Shown here: piece by piece, positions 16,329 through 25,078 of the stretch | How the letters are laid out: every line of letters starts with the position of its first letter | Position numbering within the stretch: the stretch's first letter is position 1 | NCBI GenBank assembly: GCA_019423755.1 | Contig: JAHZAU010000013.1 | Location: 1 to 59,879, forward strand | Source: Oscillospiraceae bacterium | Lineage (GTDB): Bacteria; Bacillota; Clostridia; Oscillospirales; Ruminococcaceae | Direction of reading: 5' to 3' | DNA: 59,879 nt | Translations under genes and position numbers: made by a program | Notes under the pieces: generated by a model | Database searches by the model: none | Told to the model about the DNA's origin: nothing | Seen by the model: only the letters and a program-made list of their open reading frames with translations

Positions 16329-16514
16329 ATGGACGAATATTTGAAGAAAAAGCTCCAGATCGTTCTGGGCATCGTAGTGCTCATCGTGTGCGTGGCGCTG
16401 GTCATCGTGGGCCAGCGCAACACCGGCGCCTGGTCCGGCCTGGCCACCCAGATGGTCGGCCTGGCGGGCATCCTGGCACTGTTGTTTGTGTATAACAGAC
16501 AGTATAATCGATAA
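16329..16514 (+). CDS. Small two-segment membrane protein in the sugar ABC operon
   Basis: A 61-residue protein with two hydrophobic helices (about 10-26 and 36-53) separated by a short polar turn with QRNTGAW, and basic ends. I cannot assign a function. It lies 18 bases after the second permease and 32 bases before GH112, with AAAGGAGAG upstream of the ATG, so it is a real operon member. Conserved small membrane proteins of this kind can stabilise a transporter, but that is only a suggestion. Confidence 0.8.
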   Translation: MDEYLKKKLQIVLGIVVLIVCVALVIVGQRNTGAWSGLATQMVGLAGILALLFVYNRQYNR

Positions 16515-16546
16515 GAAATTTGACGAAATATAAGGGAGAGAAGCAG

Positions 16547-18718
16547 ATGAGCGAAGAAAAACGCCGCGGAAGGGTCACCATTCCCACCGATATGGACGTC
16601 ATTCCGCAGACTTTGGAGGTCATGCGCCGCTGGGGCGCCGACGCCATCCGGGACTGCGACGGCACCGAGTTCCCCGAGGAACTCAAGGACGTGGGGGCGA
16701 AGATCTACTCCACCTATTACACCACCCGTAAGGACAACGTCTGGGCCAAAGCCAACCCCGACGAGGTGCAGCAGTGCTACATTATGTCCGGCTTTACCAC
16801 CGCCACCGAGGAAGGCGCCCTTTCCATCCCGCTGATGAAGGGCATCTCCGGCGAGCTCATCGCGGTCAACACCCGGGACGACATCACCCGTTGGTGGGAG
16901 GTCATCGACCGTTCCACCGGAGAGGTGGTCCCCCCGTCTGCGTGGAGCTACGACGAGGCTACCGGCTGTGTGGTCATCCCCCAGCCCCAGGCCTTCCACG
17001 ACTATACCGTCAGCTTCCTGGCTTACATCATCTGGGACCCGGTGCATATGTACAACGCCGTTACCAACGACTGGAAGGACTTCGAGCATCAGATCACCTT
17101 CGACGTCCGCCAGCCCAAGACCCACGCCTACTCTATGGAGCGCCTGCGCCGCTTCATCAAGGAGCACCCCTATGTCAACGTTATCCGGTACACCACCTTC
17201 TTCCATCAGTTCACCCTGCTGTTTGATGAGCTGAAACGGGAGCGGTATGTGGACTGGTACGGCTATTCCGCATCGGTCTCCCCCTACATCCTGGAGCAGT
17301 TCGAGCGGGAGGTGGGCTATCCCTTCCGTCCGGAGTACATCATCGACCAGGGCTACTACAACAACCAGTACCGCGTGCCCAGCAAGGAGTTTTCCGACTT
17401 CCAGGCCTTCCAGCGCCGGGAGGTGGCGAAGCTCGCCAAGGAGATGGTGGACATTACCCACGAGTGCGGCTGTGAGGCCATGATGTTCCTGGGCGACCAC
17501 TGGATCGGCACCGAGCCGTTTATGGAGGAGTTTGCCTCCATCGGGCTGGATGCCGTGGTAGGCAGCGTGGGCAACGGCTCCACCCTGCGCCTGATCTCCG
17601 ACATCAAAGGGGTCAAGTACACCGAGGGCCGCTTCCTGCCTTACTTCTTCCCGGATACCTTCCACGAGGGGGGCGACCCGGTGAAGGAAGCCAAGGAAAA
17701 CTGGGTCACCGCCCGCCGCGCCATCCTGCGCAGCCCCATCGACCGCATCGGTTACGGCGGTTACCTGAAACTGGCCATCCAGTTCCCGGATTTCATCGAC
17801 TACGTGGAAAGCGTCTGCGACGAATTCCGCCTGCTTTACGACAACATCAAAGGCACCACCCCCTACTGCGTCAAGACCGTAGCGGTGCTCAACAGCTGGG
17901 GCAAGATGCGCGCCTGGGGCTGCCACATGGTGCACCACGCCCTTTACCAGAAGCAGAACTACAGCTACGCCGGCGTCATCGAGGCGCTGTCCGGCGCTCC
18001 TTTTGACGTGAAGTTCCTGAGCTTTGCCGACCTGAAAAACAATCCCTCCGTCCTGGATGGGGTGGATGTGATCATCAACGTCGGCGACGCCGATACCGCG
18101 CACACCGGCGGCAGCGTTTGGGAGGATGCCCAGATCACCGCCGCCATCAAGCGCTTCATCCACCAGGGCGGCGGCTTCATCGGCGTGGGCGAGCCTTCCG
18201 GCCATCCCTACCAGGGCCGCTTCCTGCAGCTGGCCTCGGTGCTGGGCGTGGAGAAGGAGACCGGCTTTACCCTCAACTACGATAAGTACAACTGGGAGGA
18301 GCATCCCGACCACTTTATCCTCCAGGACTGCACCAAACCCATGGACTTCGGCGAGGGCAAAAAGAGCATCTACGCCCTGGAAGGCACCGAGATCCTGGTC
18401 CAGCGGGACAAAGAGGTACAGATGGCGGTACACGACTACGGCAAAGGCCGCGCCGTCTACCTGTCCGGCCTGCCCTATACCTTCGAAAACAGCCGCGTGC
18501 TTTACCGTTCCATCCTGTGGAGCACCCACGACGAGGAAAACCTCTGCCGCTGGTTCTCCACCAACTTCAACGTGGAGGTCCACGCTTATGTGAAAAACGG
18601 TAAGTACTGCGTGGTCAACAACACCTACGAGCCCCAGCACACCACCGTTTACACCGGGGACGGCAGCTCCTTTGAGCTGGACCTGGAAGCAAACGAGATC
18701 CGCTGGTACGAGATCTAA
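16547..18718 (+). CDS. lnpA: 1,3-beta-galactosyl-N-acetylhexosamine phosphorylase (GH112)
   Basis: This 723-residue cytosolic enzyme splits lacto-N-biose or galacto-N-biose with phosphate into galactose 1-phosphate and N-acetylhexosamine. GH112 features are the N-terminal GRVTIPTDMD, the TIM-barrel core with FLGDHWIGTEPF, whose Asp (about residue 317) matches the general acid position of the Bifidobacterium enzyme (established for that family), and the C-terminal Rossmann-like and beta domains. ATG 16547 follows GGGAGAGAAGCAG. An upstream in-frame TTG at 16520 lacks a site. Whether it prefers the mucin (GNB) or milk (LNB) form cannot be told from sequence alone. Confidence 0.94.
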   Translation: MSEEKRRGRVTIPTDMDVIPQTLEVMRRWGADAIRDCDGTEFPEELKDVGAKIYSTYYTTRKDNVWAKANPDEVQQCYIMSGFTTATEEGALSIPLMKGISGELIAVNTRDDITRWWEVIDRSTGEVVPPSAWSYDEATGCVVIPQPQAFHDYTVSFLAYIIWDPVHMYNAVTNDWKDFEHQITFDVRQPKTHAYSMERLRRFIKEHPYVNVIRYTTFFHQFTLLFDELKRERYVDWYGYSASVSPYILEQFEREVGYPFRPEYIIDQGYYNNQYRVPSKEFSDFQAFQRREVAKLAKEMVDITHECGCEAMMFLGDHWIGTEPFMEEFASIGLDAVVGSVGNGSTLRLISDIKGVKYTEGRFLPYFFPDTFHEGGDPVKEAKENWVTARRAILRSPIDRIGYGGYLKLAIQFPDFIDYVESVCDEFRLLYDNIKGTTPYCVKTVAVLNSWGKMRAWGCHMVHHALYQKQNYSYAGVIEALSGAPFDVKFLSFADLKNNPSVLDGVDVIINVGDADTAHTGGSVWEDAQITAAIKRFIHQGGGFIGVGEPSGHPYQGRFLQLASVLGVEKETGFTLNYDKYNWEEHPDHFILQDCTKPMDFGEGKKSIYALEGTEILVQRDKEVQMAVHDYGKGRAVYLSGLPYTFENSRVLYRSILWSTHDEENLCRWFSTNFNVEVHAYVKNGKYCVVNNTYEPQHTTVYTGDGSSFELDLEANEIRWYEI

Positions 18719-18734
18719 CCGCATACAGCAAAAC

Positions 18735-18769
18735 AAAACGGGACGCCCCTGCTGGGGCGTCCCGTTTTT
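18735..18769. terminator. Bidirectional intrinsic terminator after GH112
   Basis: AAAACGGGACGCCCC (18735-18749) and GGGGCGTCCCGTTTT (18754-18768) are perfect 15-base arms. It separates the convergent GH112 and 5'-nucleotidase genes and has T runs on both strands. Confidence 0.9.
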
Positions 18770-18786
18770 GGTTCTGTGTTGGCTTT

Positions 18787-20310
18787 TTAGTAAAGCAGCC
18801 GGTAGGGCGGCTGGGGGGAGATAGCAACCGGGCTGTGGCGCTGGATGTAGTCGGCCAGCAGCTCCTGCATCTCCTGGGGGTATTGATGGCGCACCGGGCA
18901 GCGGCGGAACACGCCGTAGCCGCCGGTACCGGTGGCGCGGTAGTTGTTCATGCAGATGGTGTAGGTGCCGTCGGGCAGGGGAGCGCCGTCCCGGTTGAGG
19001 GATACCACCCGCTGTCCCACCGGGCGGCGCAGGTCAAAGACCGCTTCCAGCCCGGCCAGGAACTCGAAGTTATAGTGCTCCACCTTGGGTTTGAGGAAGC
19101 AGTCGGAGATGCGGGGCCGGCCGTCCTCCAAGGTGTAGTAGGCGGCGCAGCGCTCTAAGGCTTCCCGCAGGTCCTGGGGGCTCACTTCCAGCACCACCAG
19201 GGTGTTGGGGAAGGGGTAGGCGGCCAGCACGTCCCGCATGCTCACCTGGGGGCCCAGTCCTACCAGGTCGTTTGCCAGGGCGGCGCAGGAAAAGTCCGCA
19301 CCGGTCCAGTCCAGCTGCACCTGGTTGAACAGGTTCGCCAGACGGCTGCCCTGACAGGCCAGTTCCAGCTTGGAAAGGGGGAGGATGGCTTCCTGCAGGC
19401 TGCCGGCCGGTTCGTCCAGCCAGGCCTGGACCTTCTCTTCCAAGGGGGCCAGAGCCTGGGCTGCGGCCTGAGCTGTTGGGTTCAGGGACGGGGCCGGGGC
19501 GGCAAACTGGGCCTGAACCTGCCAGGAGGATTCCTCCCGGCAGACGGTGATGCGGGCAAAGTGGGCGGCGTTGGCAGCACATTGCAGGGTGTAGGTGCCG
19601 TGGAGCCACTGTCCCGGCACCGGCATGTGCTGGTGGGCGGTGAGCAGCAGGTCGAAGTCCAGCTCTTGGCACAGCTGCCAGCCGATGTTCTCGCCGGTGT
19701 CTTCCAGCAATTCCCCGGTGGAAAGCTCCCGCTCAAAGCCGCCGTGGTAGAGGCAGACGGTCAGGTCGCACTGCCCCTGCATCTCGGCCAGCACCTGGCG
19801 GGCGGCGGGCAGCGGGTCGGAAACGGTGAGGAAGGCCAGGTTTTCCGGGGCCTCCCAAACGTTGACGTGCCCGGTGACGATGCCGGTGATGCCCACCCGC
19901 AGGCCGTTTTCCAGGGTGCGGATCACATAGCGGTGCAGGGGCAGGCGGCCTTTTTTGTCGGTGACATTGGCGCAGACGCAGACGGCATCCAGGGCGTGCA
20001 GATATTCCTCCAGGGCGTCGTAGCCGTAGTTGAAATCGTGGTTGCCCAGGGTGACGGCGTCATAGCCCGCGGCGTTGAAGGCCTCAGCCACCGGATGAAG
20101 CGGAAAGGGGCTGCGGCGGTGCATATAGTACTGGATGAGCGGGGAGCCTTGGAGGGAGTCGCCGCCGTCCAGCACCAGGGTGTTGCCGTCCTTTTGGAAG
20201 GCGCTGGCGCAGTAGAGCACGCCGGTGGCGGCGTGGGTGTTTTTGGCGTACTGGGAGCCCAGCAGATGGCCGTGGGTGTCGGAGGTAAAGCAGATGGTGC
20301 AATGTTTCAT
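18787..20310 (-). CDS. 5'-nucleotidase/metallophosphatase (UshA family, no signal peptide)
   Basis: A 507-residue protein with an N-terminal calcineurin-like metallophosphatase domain: metal motifs DTHG (about 11-14), LDGGDSLQG (about 47-55), LGNHDFNYG (about 92-100) and TAHQHMPVPG (about 220). A C-terminal 5'-nucleotidase domain has the NNYRATGTGGYG substrate loop. UshA-type proteins usually carry a secretion signal. This one starts MKHCTICFTSDTHG directly at the catalytic strand, so it is probably cytosolic. It closes the LacI-PhnDCEE operon, 6 bases after a phnE stop, suggesting it dephosphorylates an imported phosphoester or an intracellular nucleotide. Confidence 0.9.
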   Translation of the reverse strand: MKHCTICFTSDTHGHLLGSQYAKNTHAATGVLYCASAFQKDGNTLVLDGGDSLQGSPLIQYYMHRRSPFPLHPVAEAFNAAGYDAVTLGNHDFNYGYDALEEYLHALDAVCVCANVTDKKGRLPLHRYVIRTLENGLRVGITGIVTGHVNVWEAPENLAFLTVSDPLPAARQVLAEMQGQCDLTVCLYHGGFERELSTGELLEDTGENIGWQLCQELDFDLLLTAHQHMPVPGQWLHGTYTLQCAANAAHFARITVCREESSWQVQAQFAAPAPSLNPTAQAAAQALAPLEEKVQAWLDEPAGSLQEAILPLSKLELACQGSRLANLFNQVQLDWTGADFSCAALANDLVGLGPQVSMRDVLAAYPFPNTLVVLEVSPQDLREALERCAAYYTLEDGRPRISDCFLKPKVEHYNFEFLAGLEAVFDLRRPVGQRVVSLNRDGAPLPDGTYTICMNNYRATGTGGYGVFRRCPVRHQYPQEMQELLADYIQRHSPVAISPQPPYRLLY

Positions 20311-20316
20311 GGGCCA

Positions 20317-21126
20317 TTACCCCCGGGCCAGCTTGACGCGGATCTTGGTGGAGAGCCATTCCACCAGCAGCACCAGCACGATCAGGCCGGTGAGGATGGC
20401 GCCGGCTTCGTTCCAGCGGTAGGCGTTCATAGCGAAGATCAGCGGTGCGCCGATACCGCCGGCGCCCACCAGACCCAGGACGGTGGCGTCACGCAGGTTG
20501 ATATCGAAGCGGTAGATGGCGGTGGAGGCGAAGTTGGGGATCAGCTGGGGCAGGATGCCGTAGCGGATCTTTTCCATGGTGGAGCAGCCGCAGGCGTCCA
20601 GGGATTCCAGAATGCGCACATCCAGGTCCTCGATGGCTTCGATGTACATTTTGCTCACCATGCCGATGGAGCAGAGGGACATGGTCAGCAGGCCGGCAAA
20701 GGCGCCCGGGCCGGTGACCCGGATGAACATGAGGCCGTAGACGAAGGCCGGAACGGTGCGGATGGCCATAATGATCAGCCGTCCGATAAAGGCCACCGGC
20801 TTGGGGACCAGGTTGGAGGCCGAAAGGAAGGACAGCGGGATCGCCAGGATGGCGCCCACTACCGTGCCCAAAAAGGCGATGCAGATGGTCTCCACCAGCA
20901 GGTAGGGGACCCCTTGTTTGGTCAGGTTAAAGAGCAGCTCGGTGTCCGGGTGGAAGATACCGGACAGGATGTTCCAGGCGATCTGGGCCCCGTTTTGAGC
21001 GCCGCCGGTGGATTCCACCGCGCTGCCCGACCAGGCCATGAGTACCACGAACACCAGGGCCGCGGCCAGCTTGAAGCCCCAGTTTTTGGGGCGGGTTTCG
21101 TATGCTTTGAGGATCTTATCGTTCAT
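20317..21126 (-). CDS. phnE: Phosphonate-type ABC transporter permease PhnE (second copy)
   Basis: A 269-residue permease with about six hydrophobic segments. The EAA-like loop reads DACGCSTMEKIRYGILPQLI (about 179-198), and LRDATVLGLVGAGGIG is the PhnE C-terminal signature. PhnE subunits transport phosphonates, phosphite or phosphate, depending on the binding protein. It lies 18 bases after the other phnE and is probably its heterodimer partner. GGGGCGAGCGC precedes the ATG, a modest ribosome-binding site, so coupling to the upstream gene is likely. Confidence 0.9.
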   Translation of the reverse strand: MNDKILKAYETRPKNWGFKLAAALVFVVLMAWSGSAVESTGGAQNGAQIAWNILSGIFHPDTELLFNLTKQGVPYLLVETICIAFLGTVVGAILAIPLSFLSASNLVPKPVAFIGRLIIMAIRTVPAFVYGLMFIRVTGPGAFAGLLTMSLCSIGMVSKMYIEAIEDLDVRILESLDACGCSTMEKIRYGILPQLIPNFASTAIYRFDINLRDATVLGLVGAGGIGAPLIFAMNAYRWNEAGAILTGLIVLVLLVEWLSTKIRVKLARG

Positions 21127-21144
21127 ATTGCGCTCGCCCCTTTC

Positions 21145-21966
21145 CTACACCAGACGCTTGCGGATGGCGCGGCTGATGGTTTCGATGAGAAAGACGGTGA
21201 CAAAGAGCATCACCAGGATCATGCCGACGCTGGAATACTCTCTCCAACCCAGCTTTTCGTTGAGCACCAGGCCCAGACCGCCGGCGCCCACGTAACCGAG
21301 GATGGCGGCGTAGCGCACGTTGCCCTCGAAGCAGAACAGGCAGTTGGACAGGTAGGAGGGCAGCACCTGCGGCACGATGGCGCTGACAAAGGCCCGTACC
21401 TTGCCGGCGCCCATGGCTTCCATGGCCTCAAAGGCGCCCATGTCCACCGTTTCGATCTCCTCGTAGAGGATCTTTCCGATGTAGGCGAAGGTGAAGATGG
21501 CGATAGCGGTGGTACCGGCCAGGGTACCCAGGCCGAAGACGTAGGTGGCGATGAGGGCGCTGACCAGGGTGGGCAGGGTGCGCAGGATGCTCAGCAGCAG
21601 GCGCATGACGCTGATGACCACCCGGTTTTTGATGACGTTGGTGGAAGCCAGCATAGCAAAGGGAACCACCGCCACCGCGCCGATGGCGGAGCCCAGCAGG
21701 GACATTTTGATGGTGTCGAACAGCGGCTCCCACACCTGGCTCATGTATTCCAGGTTGGGCGGGAACATCTCGCCCAAGATGACGAAGAACTGCTCCCCGC
21801 GGGAGAGGATGACCCCCATATCAAAGCCGGTGATCTCCACCGAGTAGGCGGTCATAGCCGCCAGCAGCACCAGCACCAGCGGCAGGCGGGAGCGGGGCTG
21901 CTGCACCGATTTGCCGTTGGGGAGGGTGATGGTTTTCGGCGGGAAAATCTTATCGTAGATGCTCAT
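21145..21966 (-). CDS. phnE: Phosphonate-type ABC transporter permease PhnE (first copy)
   Basis: A 273-residue membrane protein with six predicted helices, the docking loop EAMGAGKVRAFVSAIVPQVL (about 181-200) and the family motif VRYAAILGYVGAGGLGLVLN. Two adjacent phnE genes forming a heterodimer are common in Firmicutes. It starts 3 bases after the phnC stop, so translation is coupled. The N-terminal 20 residues (KIFPPKTITLPNGKSV) are cytoplasmic. Confidence 0.9.
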   Translation of the reverse strand: MSIYDKIFPPKTITLPNGKSVQQPRSRLPLVLVLLAAMTAYSVEITGFDMGVILSRGEQFFVILGEMFPPNLEYMSQVWEPLFDTIKMSLLGSAIGAVAVVPFAMLASTNVIKNRVVISVMRLLLSILRTLPTLVSALIATYVFGLGTLAGTTAIAIFTFAYIGKILYEEIETVDMGAFEAMEAMGAGKVRAFVSAIVPQVLPSYLSNCLFCFEGNVRYAAILGYVGAGGLGLVLNEKLGWREYSSVGMILVMLFVTVFLIETISRAIRKRLV

Positions 21967-21969
21967 GGT

Positions 21970-22719
21970 TTATTCCTCCGCTTGTTTGCCCTCGTAGATG
22001 CTGTCCAGGACCTCCTGGGTCACCTGGTCGGTGGGGCCGTCAAAGACGATCTCTCCGGCGCGGATGCCGATGACCCGGTCGGCGTACTGCAGCGCCAGCT
22101 CCACGTGGTGGATGTTGATGAGCACCGAGATGTTCATCTCCTTGTTGATGCGGCGGAAGTCGTCCATGACCTGGCGGGCGGTCACCGGGTCCAAAGCGGC
22201 TACCGGCTCGTCGGCCAGGATGATCTTCGGGTCCTGGGCCAGGGTGCGGGCCAGGGCCACGCGCTGCTGCTGGCCGCCGGAAAGCTGGTCGGCGCGGACG
22301 TAGGCTTTGTCCAGGATGCCCACCTTGTCCAGCGCTTCCAGGGCTGCCAGCTTGTCCTCTTTGGGGAAGATGCCCAGCAGCGCCCGCCAGAAGGGCAGCT
22401 GGGGCACGCGGGCCGCCAGCACGTTTTTGATGACGGTGGTGCGGGTGACCAGGTTAAAGGACTGGAAGATCATGCCGATGCCCCGGCGGAACTGGCGCAG
22501 GGCGGCGCCCTTGAGGGTCATCACGTCCACACCGTTGACGGTGAGGGTGCCCTCGGTAATGTCATGCATGCGGTTGATGGTGCGGATGAGGGTGGATTTG
22601 CCGGCGCCGGACAGGCCGATGATGGCGACAAATTCCCCCTGCTCGATCTGCAGGTTGATATGCTTTAAGCCCCAAAAGCCGTTGGGGTATTGCTTGCTGA
22701 CGTTTTTAAACTCGATCAT
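21970..22719 (-). CDS. phnC: Phosphonate-type ABC transporter ATP-binding protein
   Basis: A 249-residue ATPase with Walker A GLSGAGKST (about 35-43), the signature LSGGQQQR (about 147-154), Walker B IILADEPVAALD (about 167-178) and the His switch INIHHVEL. The long loop between Walker A and signature is typical of PhnC. It drives the two PhnE permeases encoded just downstream. It is separated from phnD by a terminator-like hairpin at 22777-22811, so its expression probably depends on readthrough. Confidence 0.93.
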   Translation of the reverse strand: MIEFKNVSKQYPNGFWGLKHINLQIEQGEFVAIIGLSGAGKSTLIRTINRMHDITEGTLTVNGVDVMTLKGAALRQFRRGIGMIFQSFNLVTRTTVIKNVLAARVPQLPFWRALLGIFPKEDKLAALEALDKVGILDKAYVRADQLSGGQQQRVALARTLAQDPKIILADEPVAALDPVTARQVMDDFRRINKEMNISVLINIHHVELALQYADRVIGIRAGEIVFDGPTDQVTQEVLDSIYEGKQAEE

Positions 22720-22776
22720 AACACAGAACCTCTCTCATTGGGTTGGGATGGGGGACAGGCAAAAGGGGGTCAACTT

Positions 22777-22811
22777 GAAAAAAAGGGGAACAGGCAGTCT
22801 GTTCCCCTTTT
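22777..22811 (-). terminator. Terminator between phnD and phnC
   Basis: On the minus strand AAAAGGGGAACAG and CTGTTCCCCTTTT are perfect 13-base arms around 5 bases, running into seven T. It resembles the site after the sugar-binding protein gene at 14447 in placement. Confidence 0.85.
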
Positions 22812-22879
22812 GCTGGCGTTGAAAGTCTGGTGGGAGCTGTGCAGCGCCGGGCGGCCGAAAAACGGCCTGTGTTTACTTG

Positions 22880-23992
22880 TTATGCCTGGGCGTTGAGCTC
22901 CTGGATCAGCTTCTGGGCCTCGCGCTCGGAGTCGTAGTCAGAGGACTGAGCGGGTTTGTAGCCCTGGTGGCTGTAGATAGCGATGACTTCCTTGCCTTCT
23001 TCGGTGTTGCCGATGTTGATGAAGGCTTCGCTGAGAGCGGCTTTAAAGTCGTCATCCATAATGGGGGAAGTCTTGCTGACGCTGATGGTATCGTTGTAGA
23101 TGCCGGGGGTTACGCCGATGACAGCGGTATCTTCCCAGATGGAGCCGGTCATACCGTACTCGGAGTTCCATTTTTCTTCGTAGTCGCGGCGGGCGTCAGC
23201 GTAGGTGCAGAGCACGTCAACCTGACCGGAAGCCAGACGGGCGAAGGCGCTGCCGTAGGAGTCGGACTGAACCGCATGAGCCAGATCGGTCACGCCTTTG
23301 CCGTAGTTTTCCTGCAGCCAGATGGAGGGGTAGATATAGCCGGCGGGGGAGGAGGAGTTCATAACGCTCCAGTTGGCGTCGGAGAGCTCTTCGAAGGTCA
23401 CTTCTTCGCCGTTGTTGATCTTCTCAGCCAGGGCCTTACCTTTTTCGGAGGGGCCGGCGATGATCAGAGCGCGGTAGTAGGTTACCTGCTCGGTGGTGGG
23501 CTCGGTGGGTTTGCCGTCGTTCCAGCTCTTGGCGTCGTCAAAGTCTTTGCTCAGGCCGTCGCGGGTAGCGGTCAGCAGAACGTCGCAGCCGTCGTCGTAG
23601 AGAACATAGGTGCCGCCGGGGATCAGGCCCACGTCTGCGGTACCGGCGCTCAGGGCCTCACCAACTGCTTCATAGCTGGTGCCTACGTTGATGACAACTT
23701 CGCCTACGTCGTAGCCCTGTTTGGCCAGCTCGGTGGTGAGCATCTCTTTGAGGGGTTCGGTAGCGGTAACGATCTCATCGGGTTCGCGGGAAGGAACGAA
23801 AGCAACGGTCAGCTTTTCGATTTCCTTGTTGGCGGCGGGTTCTTCGCCCTCGGTGGTTTCCCCGGTCTCGGTGGATTCGGCGGGAGCAGTCTCGCCAGAG
23901 GTTTCTTCGGAAGCAGCAGGCTCACTGCCGCAGCCGGCCATCAGCCCTAAGCAAAGAGCGGCAGCCAGGAGAAGAGAAGCGATTTTTTTCAT
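22880..23992 (-). CDS. phnD: Phosphonate/phosphate-type binding lipoprotein PhnD
   Basis: A 370-residue lipoprotein. The signal MKKIASLLLAAALCLGLMAG precedes the lipobox cysteine at 21 and a Ser/Glu/Thr-rich linker to about 60. The PhnD-type domain follows, with VAFVPSREPDEIVTATEPLK, VGTSYEAVGEALSAGTADVG and LIPGGTYVLY. PhnD relatives bind phosphonates, phosphite, phosphate or other anions, and the ligand cannot be read from the sequence. ATG 23992 is set by GGAGGATCATTTT; longer starts upstream lack a site. It follows lacI by 76 bases and is separated from phnC by a terminator. Confidence 0.88.
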   Translation of the reverse strand: MKKIASLLLAAALCLGLMAGCGSEPAASEETSGETAPAESTETGETTEGEEPAANKEIEKLTVAFVPSREPDEIVTATEPLKEMLTTELAKQGYDVGEVVINVGTSYEAVGEALSAGTADVGLIPGGTYVLYDDGCDVLLTATRDGLSKDFDDAKSWNDGKPTEPTTEQVTYYRALIIAGPSEKGKALAEKINNGEEVTFEELSDANWSVMNSSSPAGYIYPSIWLQENYGKGVTDLAHAVQSDSYGSAFARLASGQVDVLCTYADARRDYEEKWNSEYGMTGSIWEDTAVIGVTPGIYNDTISVSKTSPIMDDDFKAALSEAFINIGNTEEGKEVIAIYSHQGYKPAQSSDYDSEREAQKLIQELNAQA

Positions 23993-24068
23993 AAAATGAT
24001 CCTCCGTTTTCCATTCGTTTTTGATGGTTTGGTTTATCGCAAAAGGCCGAAGCCTCATTGCCAAAGGA

Positions 24069-25043
24069 TTACGCGCTTTCTCCGGGTTTGAGCACCGGAG
24101 GCACCCAGACGTTTACCGCCAGGGGATACCGTTGGACCACCCGGTCCAGAAGCAGGCGGAGCGCGGTGCTCCACACCAGGTCCGGGTACATATGCAGCAC
24201 GGTGCAGCCCGGCCAGGGGTCCTGGATGGTGGCGATGTCCTGGTAGATGACCACGGCAAGGTCCTGCGGGATGCGCAGGCCGGCCTGCCGGATGGCTTCC
24301 AGGGCGCCTTGGGCCACCTCGTCGCTGCCCAGGATCAGCACCCGCGGCAGGTTGCCGCTTTGGATCAGTTGCTGGGCCAGGTCAAAACCGCTTTCCCGGC
24401 TCAGCTGCCCCACCAGGAAATGCTCCGGCGCCAAACGCCCCTGCTCTTCCAGCAGCTGGCGCAGGCCCTGGGCCCGGCGGAAGCCGATGTGGATGCCGCC
24501 GTGCTGGTAGGTGCCGCCGATGTACCCCACCGAAGGGTACTGCTTTTCTTCAAACAGGTAGGCCAGCATCTTGCGCAGGCCTTCCTCGAAGTCCACGATG
24601 ACCCGGTCGTATTCGTAGTCCCGGCGGTTGGAGTCCACGAAGACGATGGCGCTGCTTTGCATCCGCAAAAAGCGCAGCTCCTCCTCGGAAAAGGCCCCGA
24701 AGGCGATGATCCCGTCCACCGGGCAGTCCTGCTGGGGGGCCATACGCAGAAATTCCACCGTGCGTCCCGGCGCGGCCGAGGCGGCGACGCTGTCCAAAGA
24801 GGAGAGCCGCACGTTGGGGCGGTCCTGGCGGACGATGTGCCAGTCGGCGACGCCGATGCGCAGCACGTTCTGCAAAAGGGCCTTGCGGCGGCTGGGAGAA
24901 ACGTACCCCAGCTGATGGGCGGCCTCAAACACCTGGTTGCGCACCTGGTCGGTGACCGAAAGGCCTTCGTCCCCGCGCAGTACCCGGGAGACCGTAGCGG
25001 GAGATACCCCCGCCAGCTGCGCCACGTCTTTAATGGTTGCCAA
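24069..25043 (-). CDS. LacI/GalR family transcriptional regulator
   Basis: A 324-residue repressor with the N-terminal helix-turn-helix MATIKDVAQLAGVSPATVSR (1-20) and hinge QVFEAAHQLGYV, followed by a periplasmic-binding-like sensor domain. The sensor (FSEEELRFLRMQSSAIVFVD, then YIGGTYQHGGIHIGFRRAQG) looks most like GalR/EbgR-type sugar regulators. The start is TTG at 25043, preceded by GGAGGGAGATGC, and matches the conserved first residues. It is the first gene before phnD-phnC-phnE-phnE-nucleotidase, an unusual regulator for a phosphonate-type system. The effector is unknown. Confidence 0.92.
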   Translation of the reverse strand: MATIKDVAQLAGVSPATVSRVLRGDEGLSVTDQVRNQVFEAAHQLGYVSPSRRKALLQNVLRIGVADWHIVRQDRPNVRLSSLDSVAASAAPGRTVEFLRMAPQQDCPVDGIIAFGAFSEEELRFLRMQSSAIVFVDSNRRDYEYDRVIVDFEEGLRKMLAYLFEEKQYPSVGYIGGTYQHGGIHIGFRRAQGLRQLLEEQGRLAPEHFLVGQLSRESGFDLAQQLIQSGNLPRVLILGSDEVAQGALEAIRQAGLRIPQDLAVVIYQDIATIQDPWPGCTVLHMYPDLVWSTALRLLLDRVVQRYPLAVNVWVPPVLKPGESA

Positions 25044-25078
25044 AGCATCTCCCTCCGTTGTTTCGTAGTTTCAACATC

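Noticed and set aside
16307..18736. An 809-codon frame opposite GH112
   Set aside because: Antisense shadow of lnpA with biased composition and no family resemblance.
19561..22668. A 1035-codon open frame on the plus strand opposite the phn and nucleotidase genes
   Set aside because: Its product is low-complexity His/Gly/Gln/Val-rich sequence, it lacks a ribosome-binding site, and it is exactly antisense to well-identified genes. It is a by-product of GC-rich third codon positions.
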